Shown here: piece after piece, positions 50,771 through 59,555 of the stretch
Numbering within the stretch: position 1 is the first letter of the stretch
Layout: every line of letters starts with the position of its first letter
Source of the DNA: Corynebacterium halotolerans
Lineage (GTDB): Bacteria > Actinomycetota > Actinomycetes > Mycobacteriales > Mycobacteriaceae
Assembly: GCF_001056295.1 (NCBI RefSeq)
Contig: NZ_JVMD01000015.1
Coordinates: 471,219-535,218 of the forward strand
Direction: 5' to 3'
Length of the DNA: 64,000 nucleotides
Notes under the pieces: model-generated
Seen by the model: only the letters and a program-made list of their open reading frames with translations
What the model was told of the DNA's origin: nothing
The model's database searches: none
Position numbers and translations under genes: made by a program

Positions 50771-52207
50771 CTACTTCGTGGCGATGTTGTCCAGGATGAA
50801 ATCCTTGACCGCGTCGACGTCGTTGGGCAGGTCCACCACGCGGCGCGGGGCGTCCATGATCCCCGCGAAACGCTCCGGCATCTCCGGCTCCGTGCCCGTC
50901 GCCTCCTTGATGGTGTCGGCGAACTTCACCGGCAGGGCCGTCTCCAGGCACACGATCGGCGTGGCCACCTGATCGCGCAGGCCCCGGGCGACGTGGATGC
51001 CGTCGGCGGTGTGCGGGTCGACCATGACGCCGAGGCGCTCCCAGCAGTCGCGGATCGTCTCGATGCGGTCGGCGTGGGTGGAGCGGCCCGACAGGAAGCC
51101 GTGCACGGACGACGCCTCGGGGAACGCCGGATCGCCGGTGAGCGTGAACCCGCCCTGCTTGACCTTGACGCCGAACTTCTCGGCAATCCGCTCCGCGTCG
51201 CGGCCGAGCAGGTCGAAGATGAACCGCTCGAAGTTGGAGGCGCGGGAGATATCCATCGACGGGCTCGACGTCTCGTGGGTCTCCGCGGAGGTGCGCACGC
51301 GGTAGGCGCCGGTGCGGAAGAACTCGTCGAGGACGTCGTTTTCGTTGGTCGCGACGATCAGGCGGTCGATGGGCACGCCCATCGACTTGGCGATGTGCCC
51401 CGCGCAGACGTCGCCGAAGTTGCCGGTGGGCACCGAGAAGCTGACTTCCTGGTCGTTCGTCTCGGTCATGCGGATCCAGGAGGACACGTAGTACACGATC
51501 TGCGCCATCAGACGCGCCCAGTTGATCGAGTTGACCGCGCCGATGCGGTTGGCGGCCTTGTACTCCAGATCGCCGGACACGGCCTTGACCACGTCCTGGC
51601 AGTCGTCGAAGACGCCGTCGAGGGCGATGTTGTGGATGTTCGGGTCCTCGAGGCCGAACATCTGCGCCTGCTGGAACGGCGTCATGCGGCCCGCCGGGGT
51701 CAGCATGAACACCGAGATGCCGGTGCGGCCGCGCATGGCGTACTCGGCGGACGAACCGGTGTCGCCGGAGGTGGCGCCGAGGATGTTCAGGGTTTCGCCG
51801 CGGCGGCCGAGCTCGTACTCGAACAGCTCGCCGAGCAGCTGCATGGCCATGTCCTTGAACGCCGCGGTGGGGCCCATGGACAGGTGGCCGATGTGGAGGC
51901 CGTCCTCCAGCTCGGTGACGGGGACGATGTCCGGGTCGGAGAACTTCGGCGTGGTGTACGCGCGGGCGCAGATGGCCTTGAGGTCATCCGCCGGGATGTC
52001 GTCGACGAACAGCTGGAGCACCTCGGCGGCCAGGGCGGCGTAGCCCTCGTCGGCGAGGATGCCGCGCCAGCGCGTCAGCGTCGCGTCGTCGATCCGCGGG
52101 TACTCGACCGGCAGGTACAGGCCGCCGTCGGGCGCCAGCCCGCCGAGCAGGATGTCCGAGAACTTGGCCGGGGTTCGCTTCGGGTCGCGCGTCGAAATGT
52201 ATTCCAC
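50771..52207 (-). CDS. thrC: Threonine synthase
   Basis: The 478-residue PLP enzyme converts O-phosphohomoserine to threonine. It starts MEYISTRDPKR and contains LAPDGGLYLPVEYP, the PLP lysine in GPTAAFKDMAMQLLGELFEY, and the phosphate loop region ATSGDTGSSAEYAMRG, plus SVPTGNFGDVCAGHIAKSMG. The length corresponds to the long (E. coli/Corynebacterium) form. The start is GTG 52207 with TAAGGTTGGG upstream. It stands alone; hom and thrB are not in the window. Confidence 0.96.
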   Translation of the reverse strand: MEYISTRDPKRTPAKFSDILLGGLAPDGGLYLPVEYPRIDDATLTRWRGILADEGYAALAAEVLQLFVDDIPADDLKAICARAYTTPKFSDPDIVPVTELEDGLHIGHLSMGPTAAFKDMAMQLLGELFEYELGRRGETLNILGATSGDTGSSAEYAMRGRTGISVFMLTPAGRMTPFQQAQMFGLEDPNIHNIALDGVFDDCQDVVKAVSGDLEYKAANRIGAVNSINWARLMAQIVYYVSSWIRMTETNDQEVSFSVPTGNFGDVCAGHIAKSMGVPIDRLIVATNENDVLDEFFRTGAYRVRTSAETHETSSPSMDISRASNFERFIFDLLGRDAERIAEKFGVKVKQGGFTLTGDPAFPEASSVHGFLSGRSTHADRIETIRDCWERLGVMVDPHTADGIHVARGLRDQVATPIVCLETALPVKFADTIKEATGTEPEMPERFAGIMDAPRRVVDLPNDVDAVKDFILDNIATK

Positions 52208-52283
52208 GGGCCCAACCTTACTGAAGGGCCCGCTTGACGACGGCCACCGCCCGCACGTCATGCCCGGCTGTCCGGAAACGGCG

Positions 52284-52321
52284 CGACCCGCACCCACCGG
52301 GAGCGGTGATGGTGCGGGTCG
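52284..52321 (-). terminator. Terminator of the PRC-barrel gene
   Basis: CGACCCGCACC (52284-52294) pairs with GGTGCGGGTCG (52311-52321) around a 16-nt loop, 33 nt downstream of the stop codon. A copy of the dispersed motif (52232-52245) lies between this hairpin and the thrC start. Confidence 0.65.
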
Positions 52322-52353
52322 GGGCGTCGCGGGCGGAGCGCCCGGTGCGTGCG

Positions 52354-53244
52354 TCAGCGCGCGTGGCGGCCGTCGCGGCCCTCGAGGCCGTCGGCGTCGA
52401 TCTGCTCCTTGCGCACTTCCTCGGTGTGGGTCTCGGTGTCGCGCACGGTTTCCTTGTCCAGGCGGACCTTCTCCACCGGCACGGACTCCTTGGACACGTT
52501 GACGCGCTCCTCGTGGAGGGTCACCGAAGCCTCGTCCTCGCCGATGGCGGCGTCGCGGCGGGAGAGATCGCGGGCGTCGGCGTCGGTGATGGGCTCGCGC
52601 TCGACGCGGACCTCTTCGCGGGTGACGGGGACCTCGACGGTCTCGGTGTCGGTGACCACGTGCTTGCGCAGTCGGACCTCGCCGGTCTCCACGTTCTGCT
52701 TGTCTACGTTCAGGCGCTCCTCCGAGCGGATCATCGCGTCGTCGCCGGCGTGGTCGCGGTGGCCGTGATCCGGGTGGTCGTGGACCTGGCCCGGGCGGCT
52801 CTCGGCGCGCCCGCCGGCGGCGCCGAGCCCGGCACCTGCCGCTGCACCCGCACCCGCACCGGCGGCGGCCTCGCGGCGGCCATGGTCGCGGTCGCGGCGG
52901 TCGTCGGAGGCGTAGCGCTCCTCGTCGCGGGCGTCGGTGAGGCGGTAGTGCTCGTAGATGCGGCGCTGATCCTCGGGGGTCAGGTGCTCGTCGGCGTCGA
53001 GGTTCGGCGCGTCCTTGATGCGGTCCTTGTCGAAGGCGAGCTTCAGCTCGTCGCCCGACAGACGGTGGCCGCGCATCGGGACCAGGCTGCTGGCCATTCC
53101 GAACAGCCCGTGGCCGACCTCGATGAAGGTGGGCTGGCCAGTGTTGTCGTCGACGAAAACTTCCTTGATCGAGCCCAGCTTGTCGCCGTTGCGGTCGTAC
53201 GCGGTGGCGTTGAAGAGATCCTTGATGTTCTTCTCGGTGGTCAT
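52354..53244 (-). CDS. PRC-barrel and DUF2382 protein
   Basis: The 296-residue protein starts with a PRC-barrel domain (NATAYDRNGDKLGSIKEVFVDD, PTFIEVGHGLFG). An Ala/Gly and His/Asp-rich linker follows (residues about 130-175). The C-terminal DUF2382 domain carries repeated RSEERLNVDKQNVETGEV, VEVPVTREEVRVERE and LHEERVNVSKESVPVEKVRL strands. Such proteins are soluble, highly charged and often stress-induced in actinobacteria and cyanobacteria; biochemical role unknown. AAGGAAG precedes ATG 53244. Confidence 0.88.
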   Translation of the reverse strand: MTTEKNIKDLFNATAYDRNGDKLGSIKEVFVDDNTGQPTFIEVGHGLFGMASSLVPMRGHRLSGDELKLAFDKDRIKDAPNLDADEHLTPEDQRRIYEHYRLTDARDEERYASDDRRDRDHGRREAAAGAGAGAAAGAGLGAAGGRAESRPGQVHDHPDHGHRDHAGDDAMIRSEERLNVDKQNVETGEVRLRKHVVTDTETVEVPVTREEVRVEREPITDADARDLSRRDAAIGEDEASVTLHEERVNVSKESVPVEKVRLDKETVRDTETHTEEVRKEQIDADGLEGRDGRHAR

Positions 53245-53589
53245 GTCGAGCTTCCTTCCGTTGACTGCTTTCACATCGCGGTCGCCGGGGTTTCGGCGGC
53301 CGCCGTATTCGTGCGGTCTGGCTCGGGCTCGTGCCCGTCCGGCCACCGCGGCGGCGGGGCCGGGGTGCGTCCCGCCGATCTCGGGTGACCGACATGAACC
53401 ACGGTAAGGAAAATGACGTTCACGCACAGTGTGGGCGACCGACCGAATGCGTGACGGATGGGATGTGCGTGGCATGTGGGGTCGCCCGTGTCTGAAACGT
53501 GATCCCCGCCACCACCGGCGAATGTCCAGGCAGGTCGAATGCTGCGGCCCGAAACGAGGTGAATGTCGTTGCCGGATGTATCAATCGGG
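53245..53589. other. Intergenic region upstream of the PRC-barrel gene, no gene seen
   Basis: This 345-nt stretch lies between two minus-strand genes. It contains lower-GC patches (GGTAAGGAAAATGACG near 53402 and TGTATCAATCGGGTCACG near 53577) that may hold the PRC gene promoter and the end of the TPR gene transcript. No strong hairpin and no convincing reading frame were found. Confidence 0.5.
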
Positions 53590-55050
53590 TCACGATTCAC
53601 CCGGGCGCCCGACCCGGAGCCCGAATCGTCGTGAAGCGATGCCGTGGGCGTCGTCCAAGCCGTCCGTCATCGGCGGGGGACCGACCATCAGCGAAGGCCC
53701 GATGACGCGCAGCGCCGGGGTCGCCGCGGCGAAACCGGCCATCGCCGCGACCTGGTCGGGGCGGCCCGTGATGAAGGCGATGTGGCAGGCGAGTTCGATG
53801 GCCGACGTCACGTGGGCGTCGGCGTGCGCGCGCCTGGCCGCCGGTGTGTCGCCGGCCAGCGCGGCGTGGCGCAGGGCAATCGCCGCCGCCTGCACATCGG
53901 GCAGCAGCTCCCGGTAGTCGTCGTGGGTGGTGTACGGCCATTGGGTCGCCAGCGCGGCGCGCAGCACGGTCAGGCCGGCGGCGAATTGGGGATCGTCCGC
54001 GGCGAGGGCGTCGGCGTCGTCGAGCAGCGACAGCGCGCGAGACCGGGCTGCGGCATCAACCGTCGCAACCGCCCCCGCATGCGCGGCCTCGGCGGCCCGC
54101 GCGGTCAGCAGCGCCCGGTGCGCCCGCGTCGCCGCCCGTTCGGCGAGATCGAGGAACTGGCGTGCGGCGGTTTCGTGATCGCCCGACTGCCGCGCCGCCA
54201 ACGCCGTGCCGGAGGCGGCTTCGGTCAGATACGTGCGGTGGATGGCCCCGGCGTGCTCGGCGGCCAATTCCAGGTAGTCGTCGGAGACGGCGGCCAGTGC
54301 GTCCTCGTCGCCGCACAGAGCGGCGATGGCGCGTTTCGCCTCCCGCAGCCGGGCCACTTGGTCCGGCAGGCCCGCGACCAGGGCCTCGGCCCGGGCCACC
54401 GTGCGCGCGGCCGCCCGAGCATCGCCCGCCGCGGCCTCCGCCCCGGCGAGGCTCACCAGAGCGGGGCCCAGCAGCTCCGGGCGTTTGCGGCCGGCCCGCA
54501 CCGCCTCCCGGTACGCGGCGATGGCGGAATGGGGGTCATGGCGGTCCCGGGCCAGATCACCGGCGATGAGCAGCAGACGGATGCCGCGATCGTCGTTGCC
54601 GCCGTCCGTGCCCCCGCTCGAGCCGGCGGCCGCCTCTCCGGCGATGGCGATCAGCCGCGCATGCTCCGCGTCGACGGCCTCCTTCTCGCCGATGTGGTGC
54701 AGCACCGCCAAGCGCGCCGACCGGAGGTCGAATTCGACGTCGGCGAACATGGCGCGCGGCAGCCCGGACCGCAGGCGGTGCCGTTCGAAATGGGAAATCG
54801 CCGCATCGACGTGGGCCAGCGCTCCGGGGCCGTCGCCGTCGAGCATGGCCACGTGCGAGTCGAACAGGCCCAGGCGCATCGAGGCGTCGTCGCTCACCGA
54901 CTGGTCGATCCCGGGATCCGAATCGAACCCGGCGGCCATGCGCCGGGCATCCCGCAGAAGCTCCCGCCACCCGGGTTCACCCCGTTCAAGCAGGCTTTCC
55001 GCGCGGGTGAGCAGAGCACGGAACCGGTGATGCGCGTCTAGGGTGGTCAC
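53590..55050 (-). CDS. Helical TPR-like repeat protein, function unknown
   Basis: The 486-residue protein is almost entirely alanine-rich helix pairs with TPR-like spacing (for example DPHSAIAAYREAVRAGRKRP, AAGDARAAARTVARAEALVA and GDHETAARQFLDLAERAATR). It has no signal peptide or membrane segment. The start is probably GTG 55050 with AATCGT 7 nt upstream. It diverges, by 33 nt, from a two-gene coupled pair, with an LpqH-like lipoprotein and a CHAT protein beyond. TPR and CHAT proteins are frequent partners in bacterial caspase-like systems, so I read it as a candidate sensor or scaffold of that locus. I do not recognise a named family. Confidence 0.75.
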   Translation of the reverse strand: MTTLDAHHRFRALLTRAESLLERGEPGWRELLRDARRMAAGFDSDPGIDQSVSDDASMRLGLFDSHVAMLDGDGPGALAHVDAAISHFERHRLRSGLPRAMFADVEFDLRSARLAVLHHIGEKEAVDAEHARLIAIAGEAAAGSSGGTDGGNDDRGIRLLLIAGDLARDRHDPHSAIAAYREAVRAGRKRPELLGPALVSLAGAEAAAGDARAAARTVARAEALVAGLPDQVARLREAKRAIAALCGDEDALAAVSDDYLELAAEHAGAIHRTYLTEAASGTALAARQSGDHETAARQFLDLAERAATRAHRALLTARAAEAAHAGAVATVDAAARSRALSLLDDADALAADDPQFAAGLTVLRAALATQWPYTTHDDYRELLPDVQAAAIALRHAALAGDTPAARRAHADAHVTSAIELACHIAFITGRPDQVAAMAGFAAATPALRVIGPSLMVGPPPMTDGLDDAHGIASRRFGLRVGRPGES

Positions 55051-55083
55051 GAAGGAAACGATTCCACGGAAAGGACGCGCGCG

Positions 55084-56397
55084 GTGGTCGATGTCGCCGT
55101 CGGGGGGAGGCCCCGGACGCTCGTGCTGGCGGAATGCTGGGCCCGCGCGGGGATCGACGCCCCGGCGCTGTGCAATAAGCAGGGTGTCCCGGTGGCGCGG
55201 GCGGTGAAGTGCCTCATCGACCCGCTGATCATCCGGCCGCGGTTGCGCCCGCACCTGGCGGCGCCGCTTCTCGACGCCCCCGCCGCCGCGGACCTCGCCG
55301 CCCTGCTCGAGGAGCACCGCGACCGGCTTTCCGACGCCTCGGCGTGGTTCGTGGAACTGCGCCGCGCGCGGAGGCGCCGGGGCATCACCGACGGCAACGC
55401 CCAGGAGCTGTATTTCCCCCGCGCCCACGAGCTGGCGGTCATGCGGGGCGCGCCGGGCGGCCTCGCCGCGGAGGAGATCGCCGAGGTCTGCGACGGGGTG
55501 CTCACCGAGATCCACGACGCCGACATCACCGCCGCCGACGTCGCGGCGCATCTCGCCTCCCCGGGCGTCGGCCAGTCGATCGCGGCCGACTTCGCCGACG
55601 GGTGGGCGACCGGCGACGAGGCGACGACCGAACCGGACTTCGACGTCCTCGCCGACGAATTGTGGATGCTCCTCGACGAACCCGAATCGGCCGGCCCGTC
55701 GTGGGACGCCCTGCTGGAGACGGGGGAGTGCACGGCGGCCGGGCTCGCGATGCGGGTGCGCGGCGGCGTGGTCGCGGAGCTGCTGGCGGCGTTCGAGTCG
55801 CCGACGCCCGACATGGCCCTGGCCTCAGTCGATCCGGTCGCCCCGCCGCCGTTGACGGGCGACGGCGAGCACGTGCTCGAACGGTCGCTGGATTCGCGGT
55901 GCCGGTCCGCGCTGCGCCGCATCCGCGAGCATGGTGATGCGGCGCTCGTGGGCGATGTCGCGGCGCTGGTCGCCGACGAGGTCGCGCGCGTGCTGGCGCC
56001 GTTCGGCGTCGCCGGCATCGGCGCCCGCACCACGTTCGTCGCGGGCATCGCGGTGGCAGGCGGCCTGCAGCCCCTCAATCGGGGACTGCCGGAGGGCCCG
56101 CGCCTGATCAGGGAGCTGCAGGCGCGCCTGCGCAAGGAGGCGTACATCATGCACGTGCGCAGGCTGCTGGTGCAGGGCGGCGCCATCCACGCGCGGCAGG
56201 AAAAGGTCGTCGAGCAGCTGCGCGGCTTCCACTCGCCGTATCTCAACCGACTCTGGCCGCGGTTGCACGGGCTCGACGTCCTCGGCCAGGAACCGATCGA
56301 CGCCGACGGGGCGCGCGAGTTGCTGTCCGGCGTGACCCGCTCGGTCGTCTACGACCACCGGCAGCTCATCCGCACGGCATTGGAGGCCTCGGCATGA
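55084..56397 (+). CDS. Unrecognised protein upstream of the CHAT gene (A)
   Basis: The 437-residue protein starts at GTG 55084 with AAAGGA upstream and begins VDVAVGGRPRTLVLAECWA. It is predicted soluble and mostly helical, acidic in the middle (residues 150-230, with many Asp/Glu). The C-terminal part is basic with RLIRELQARLRKEAYIMHVRRLLVQ and FHSPYLNRLWPRLHGLDVLG. I see no known catalytic motif. It overlaps the next gene by ATGA, so the two products probably act together. It is divergent from the TPR-like gene, which suggests co-regulation. Confidence 0.75.
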   Translation: MVDVAVGGRPRTLVLAECWARAGIDAPALCNKQGVPVARAVKCLIDPLIIRPRLRPHLAAPLLDAPAAADLAALLEEHRDRLSDASAWFVELRRARRRRGITDGNAQELYFPRAHELAVMRGAPGGLAAEEIAEVCDGVLTEIHDADITAADVAAHLASPGVGQSIAADFADGWATGDEATTEPDFDVLADELWMLLDEPESAGPSWDALLETGECTAAGLAMRVRGGVVAELLAAFESPTPDMALASVDPVAPPPLTGDGEHVLERSLDSRCRSALRRIREHGDAALVGDVAALVADEVARVLAPFGVAGIGARTTFVAGIAVAGGLQPLNRGLPEGPRLIRELQARLRKEAYIMHVRRLLVQGGAIHARQEKVVEQLRGFHSPYLNRLWPRLHGLDVLGQEPIDADGARELLSGVTRSVVYDHRQLIRTALEASA

Positions 56398-57551
56398 CCG
56401 GATCACGCGATCTCCCCGCCGCGGCGCCCCTGTCGCACGCGGATGCGCTGCACGTGCTCGGCGATCCCGAGGCCGGGCCGCCGCCGCTGATCCAGGTGGT
56501 CCAGGCCCGCGGGGCGGTCCTGGAATGGCTCGTCGGCGGGTCCCGCTTTCCGACGCTGACCGTCACCGACGCCGCCGCCTGCGATTGGCTGTGGCGGCTG
56601 ATCGGGGAACGCGGGCACGCCGCCGTCGTGTCCGCCATGTCGGGGGAGCCGGGGCCCGCCCTGCCCGAGGGAGCGCCGGCGATGGCCGTCGACGTGGAAT
56701 GGGAGCCCGAGCTGCTCGGCGACCTGCGCCGGCTGGCCCATGGCCATTGGTTGCGCGCGTGGTGGCCGGCCAGCCCGATCGACGGGGTGGCGGCTTTGGA
56801 CGGCGTCCTGCTCCATGCGGAGCTCGCGGTCGTGGCCGCCGATCTGGACGACCTCCTGTCCGATGGCGCCGACGCCGTCGACGGGCCGGAGCTCGCCGGT
56901 CTGCGCGCCCACGCGGAGGGTCTGCGCCGCAGGGCGGGTTCCGTTGATCCCGAGGTCCGCGACGTGGCGCTCGCCGCGCTCGAGTTGATCGAGGAACCGG
57001 CGCCCGAGCGCTCCGGCGGATGGCGGGACGACTATGCCCTGGTGGCCGGCGGGCGCGCGGACGCGGATGAGGACGCCGTCGCTTCCGGGACCGCCGCCCA
57101 TGACTGGCACGGAGTGCCCGCGGGGACGCTGGATGCCTCGGAAAGCGCCGTGACCTGGGCCCTCGACGCGGCCGGGGCAGTGGAGCTGACCGTGCGCGCC
57201 GCGGTCCTCGGCGGGGCCGATCCGTCGGGGATACCCGTGCGGGCGACCGTCGACGGGGTCGTGGCCACCGGCGAACTTGGCGCGGACGGCACGGCGGTGC
57301 TGCCGATCGCGATCGGCGCGGCCGAGGCGTGGGCGCTCGACGCCGACGACGTCGAGGTCCACGTGGGCCGGAGCGCGGGCGCGGCGAACGGAGTCGATGA
57401 CGACGCCGTCGGGCCCGAAATGGCCGCCGATCGCGACCGGGTGCGGGCCTTCGCGGCGCGCCGCCTGGAACTCGCCCGCGGCGACGGGGGCACGGCGGAC
57501 GAAGGTGCGCCGTTCGTCGTCGAAAAGCTCGCCGCCCGCCTGTCGCGGTGA
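56394..57551 (+). CDS. Unrecognised protein upstream of the CHAT gene (B)
   Basis: The 385-residue acidic protein is coupled to the previous gene by ATGA. Residues 1-220 are helical with a Trp-rich stretch (ACDWLWRLIGERGH, HWLRAWWPASP). Residues about 240-330 look beta-rich and Ig-like (SAVTWALDAAGAVELTVRAA, IPVRATVDGVVATGELGADG), followed by a short helix. It has no signal peptide or membrane helix. Its gene is the second of the pair between the TPR-like gene and the LpqH/CHAT genes; function unknown. Confidence 0.75.
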   Translation: MTGSRDLPAAAPLSHADALHVLGDPEAGPPPLIQVVQARGAVLEWLVGGSRFPTLTVTDAAACDWLWRLIGERGHAAVVSAMSGEPGPALPEGAPAMAVDVEWEPELLGDLRRLAHGHWLRAWWPASPIDGVAALDGVLLHAELAVVAADLDDLLSDGADAVDGPELAGLRAHAEGLRRRAGSVDPEVRDVALAALELIEEPAPERSGGWRDDYALVAGGRADADEDAVASGTAAHDWHGVPAGTLDASESAVTWALDAAGAVELTVRAAVLGGADPSGIPVRATVDGVVATGELGADGTAVLPIAIGAAEAWALDADDVEVHVGRSAGAANGVDDDAVGPEMAADRDRVRAFAARRLELARGDGGTADEGAPFVVEKLAARLSR

Positions 57552-57710
57552 CGCGGGAATTCTCTGACCAGGGGATATGTGACTGCGGATCGCCGTTTTC
57601 GTGATCGGTAGGCCCCATGCGGGTCATACCTTCAGGTCACCGGCAACGCCAAGGGGGCCGGGAAAGAAACCGGAAGACCACCTGGGCTCCGGCAGACCTG
57701 AGGAGAGAAA
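57552..57710 (+). promoter_or_regulatory. Leader region of the LpqH-like gene
   Basis: This 159-nt region is less GC-rich at its left end (GGGGATATGTGACTGCGG). It contains GTCATACC near 57624, a possible -10 region, and GAGGAGAG directly before ATG 57711. It suggests the lipoprotein gene has its own promoter. Confidence 0.4.
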
Positions 57711-58199
57711 ATGTCCCGCACCATCATCAAGTACGCCGCTTCCGCCGCCGCCATCCTGGCCCTGGGCACCGGGCTCGTCGCCTGCTCCGGAGCCGGCGGT
57801 GACGCCGCCGAGAAGGCCCCGGGGGTCGACGCCTCCGGCAAGGCCGAGTGGTCGGTGTCCGTCGACGGCAAGCCCGTCGAGATCGCCGACGCCGCCGTGG
57901 TCTGCGCCGAGCAGGCCGGCAAGATGAACATCGCCATCGGCTCGCAGGACACCGCCGCCGCCACGGGCGTCAGCGCGGTCCTCGACGCCGGCAGCCTGGC
58001 GGTGGAGGCGGTCGGCCTGGGCTCGACCGAATCCGGCGAGGCGCTGGCCTACGCCCCGGGCGTGCCGGGCAACGAGGCGACCGCCACCAAGGACGGCAAC
58101 ACCTACCAGATCACCGGCAAGCTCACCGCCGCGGACATGAACAACCCGATGGCGGGCCCGAGCGAGAAGTCCTTCGAAATGAAGGTGGCCTGCCCGTAA
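57711..58199 (+). CDS. LpqH-family lipoprotein (19-kDa antigen type)
   Basis: The 162-residue precursor has a signal peptide with lipobox LVAC (Cys 25). A mature domain follows with VSVDGKPVEIADAAVVCAEQ, MNIAIGSQDTAAATGVSAVL, NTYQITGKLTAADMNNPMAG and a final VACP. Two mature cysteines and this strand pattern match the LpqH family of mycolate actinobacteria, surface lipoproteins of unknown molecular role that are recognised by host TLR2 in mycobacteria. GAGGAGAG precedes the ATG. Confidence 0.9.
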   Translation: MSRTIIKYAASAAAILALGTGLVACSGAGGDAAEKAPGVDASGKAEWSVSVDGKPVEIADAAVVCAEQAGKMNIAIGSQDTAAATGVSAVLDAGSLAVEAVGLGSTESGEALAYAPGVPGNEATATKDGNTYQITGKLTAADMNNPMAGPSEKSFEMKVACP

Positions 58200-58303
58200 C
58201 CGGCGAGCCGCGGCCGACGCCGCGGCCACCGCGGCATAGGATTGCCGCGACGTACCGCCCGCGAGCCCGCGCTCGGCGGGCTTCGCGCGTTTATGGTTTG
58301 ACC

Positions 58304-59485
58304 ATGCACAGGCTGACGTATGCCGAGGCGGTCAACGCCTACGTGGCGTGGCGGGTAGACGATGAGGCGCCCGGCCCGCACCCGACCCCCGCGGAGGCCG
58401 GCGCGCGGGGCATCCCCGTTCCCGGGCACCCGGCGGCGATCCGCGTGACCGCGCCGACACTCGGGCTCATCCGCGATTCGTTGGACCGCTCGCTGCCCGA
58501 TCCGGTCGGCGGCGAATCCGAGGAGCAGGCGGTGCGGCGCTGCCTGCGCGACGGCGCCTTCCGGTCGCCGGAGGACACCGCCACCTATTTCTCGCAGCTC
58601 GCCGACGTGCTCCTGCCGCCCGGGCTGCCGGCCCTGCTGCCCGGCCATGGGCGGCTGGTCATCGAGCCGAGCCCGTCGCTGGCCCGCATCCCGTGGTCGG
58701 CGCTGCGGGTGGGGCCGCGGCGGCGGATGCTCGGCGAGCTCGTCGACGTCGTCATCGGCGTGCCGGCGTCCATCGCGGACCGGGCCCGCGAGCCGCACGA
58801 CGGCGACGGGGAGCTCGTGGCCATGGACCCGTCCGTCCCGGGGATGCGCCCGGTGCTGGGGCGGCCTTCCGGCCCGGGCGGGGAAGGTCCGCGCCTGGAC
58901 CGGAAGTGGCTTTACGACGGCAGTGCGGCGGCGTCGTCGTTCCTGTTCGTCGGGCACGTCTCCGCCGCGGGCGAGGAGAAGGCGTCGGGTGAATCCACGG
59001 CCATGCACCTGACCGAGCCCGTCACCGCCGGGGATCTGCTGCGCGATGGGTGGCGGGCGCCTCGGCGCGTCGGGGTGATCGGTTGCGGGGCCGGCACCGA
59101 CTTGCGCCACCCCGAACCGTTCGGCCTGGCCATGGCGGCGGTGGCGTGCGGCGCGGAAATGGTCGCCGCGAGCACGTGGACCCTGCCGACGCACGCGGCC
59201 CTGGCGGAGTTCGCCGGTGGGGCAGAGGGGTCCGCCAGCGCGGGAGGGTTCGGCGGTGCCGGCGGGTTCGGTGGTGCAGATGGTGGCGCGGAGCACGATC
59301 TCGGCGGCCGCAATCCGCTGCGGGAATTCGCCGACGCGATGGCGGAGGCTTTCCGCAGCGCGGACCCGGCCAGGCACCTGCTGGATTGGCAGGTGGAGCG
59401 GGCCCGGGCCTGGGACGCGAAGGGGCATCCGGCGGACAATCCCGCGGTGTGGGCGTCGCTGGCGGTGTTCGCGCGCGATCGGTGA
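58304..59485 (+). CDS. CHAT-domain (caspase-like) protein
   Basis: The 393-residue protein shows the CHAT peptidase layout: RLVIEPSPSLARIPWSALRV (residues 117-136), then a candidate catalytic His218 in FLFVGHVS and Cys261 in VGVIGCGAGTDL. The segment GLAMAAVACGAEMVAASTW corresponds to the family's GLAxAFLxAGAxxVVASLW. A Gly-rich loop at 305-335 is a likely insertion. There is no TPR region within it; the separate TPR-like protein at 53590-55050 could supply one. TATGGT lies 6 nt before the ATG (leaderless spacing). Clan CD proteases of this type act in bacterial regulated proteolysis and defence. Confidence 0.85.
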   Translation: MHRLTYAEAVNAYVAWRVDDEAPGPHPTPAEAGARGIPVPGHPAAIRVTAPTLGLIRDSLDRSLPDPVGGESEEQAVRRCLRDGAFRSPEDTATYFSQLADVLLPPGLPALLPGHGRLVIEPSPSLARIPWSALRVGPRRRMLGELVDVVIGVPASIADRAREPHDGDGELVAMDPSVPGMRPVLGRPSGPGGEGPRLDRKWLYDGSAAASSFLFVGHVSAAGEEKASGESTAMHLTEPVTAGDLLRDGWRAPRRVGVIGCGAGTDLRHPEPFGLAMAAVACGAEMVAASTWTLPTHAALAEFAGGAEGSASAGGFGGAGGFGGADGGAEHDLGGRNPLREFADAMAEAFRSADPARHLLDWQVERARAWDAKGHPADNPAVWASLAVFARDR

Positions 59486-59510
59486 CGTGGCGCCTGCGCG
59501 GCGCCGGTGC

Positions 59511-59548
59511 GGCACCGGCCCGGTTGGGTGAAGCGGTGGGCCGGTGCC
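59511..59548. terminator. Bidirectional terminator between CHAT and MFS genes
   Basis: GGCACCGGCCC (59511-59521) pairs perfectly with GGGCCGGTGCC (59538-59548) around a 16-nt loop in the short gap between two convergent genes. Confidence 0.75.
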
Positions 59549-59555
59549 GTCGTCG

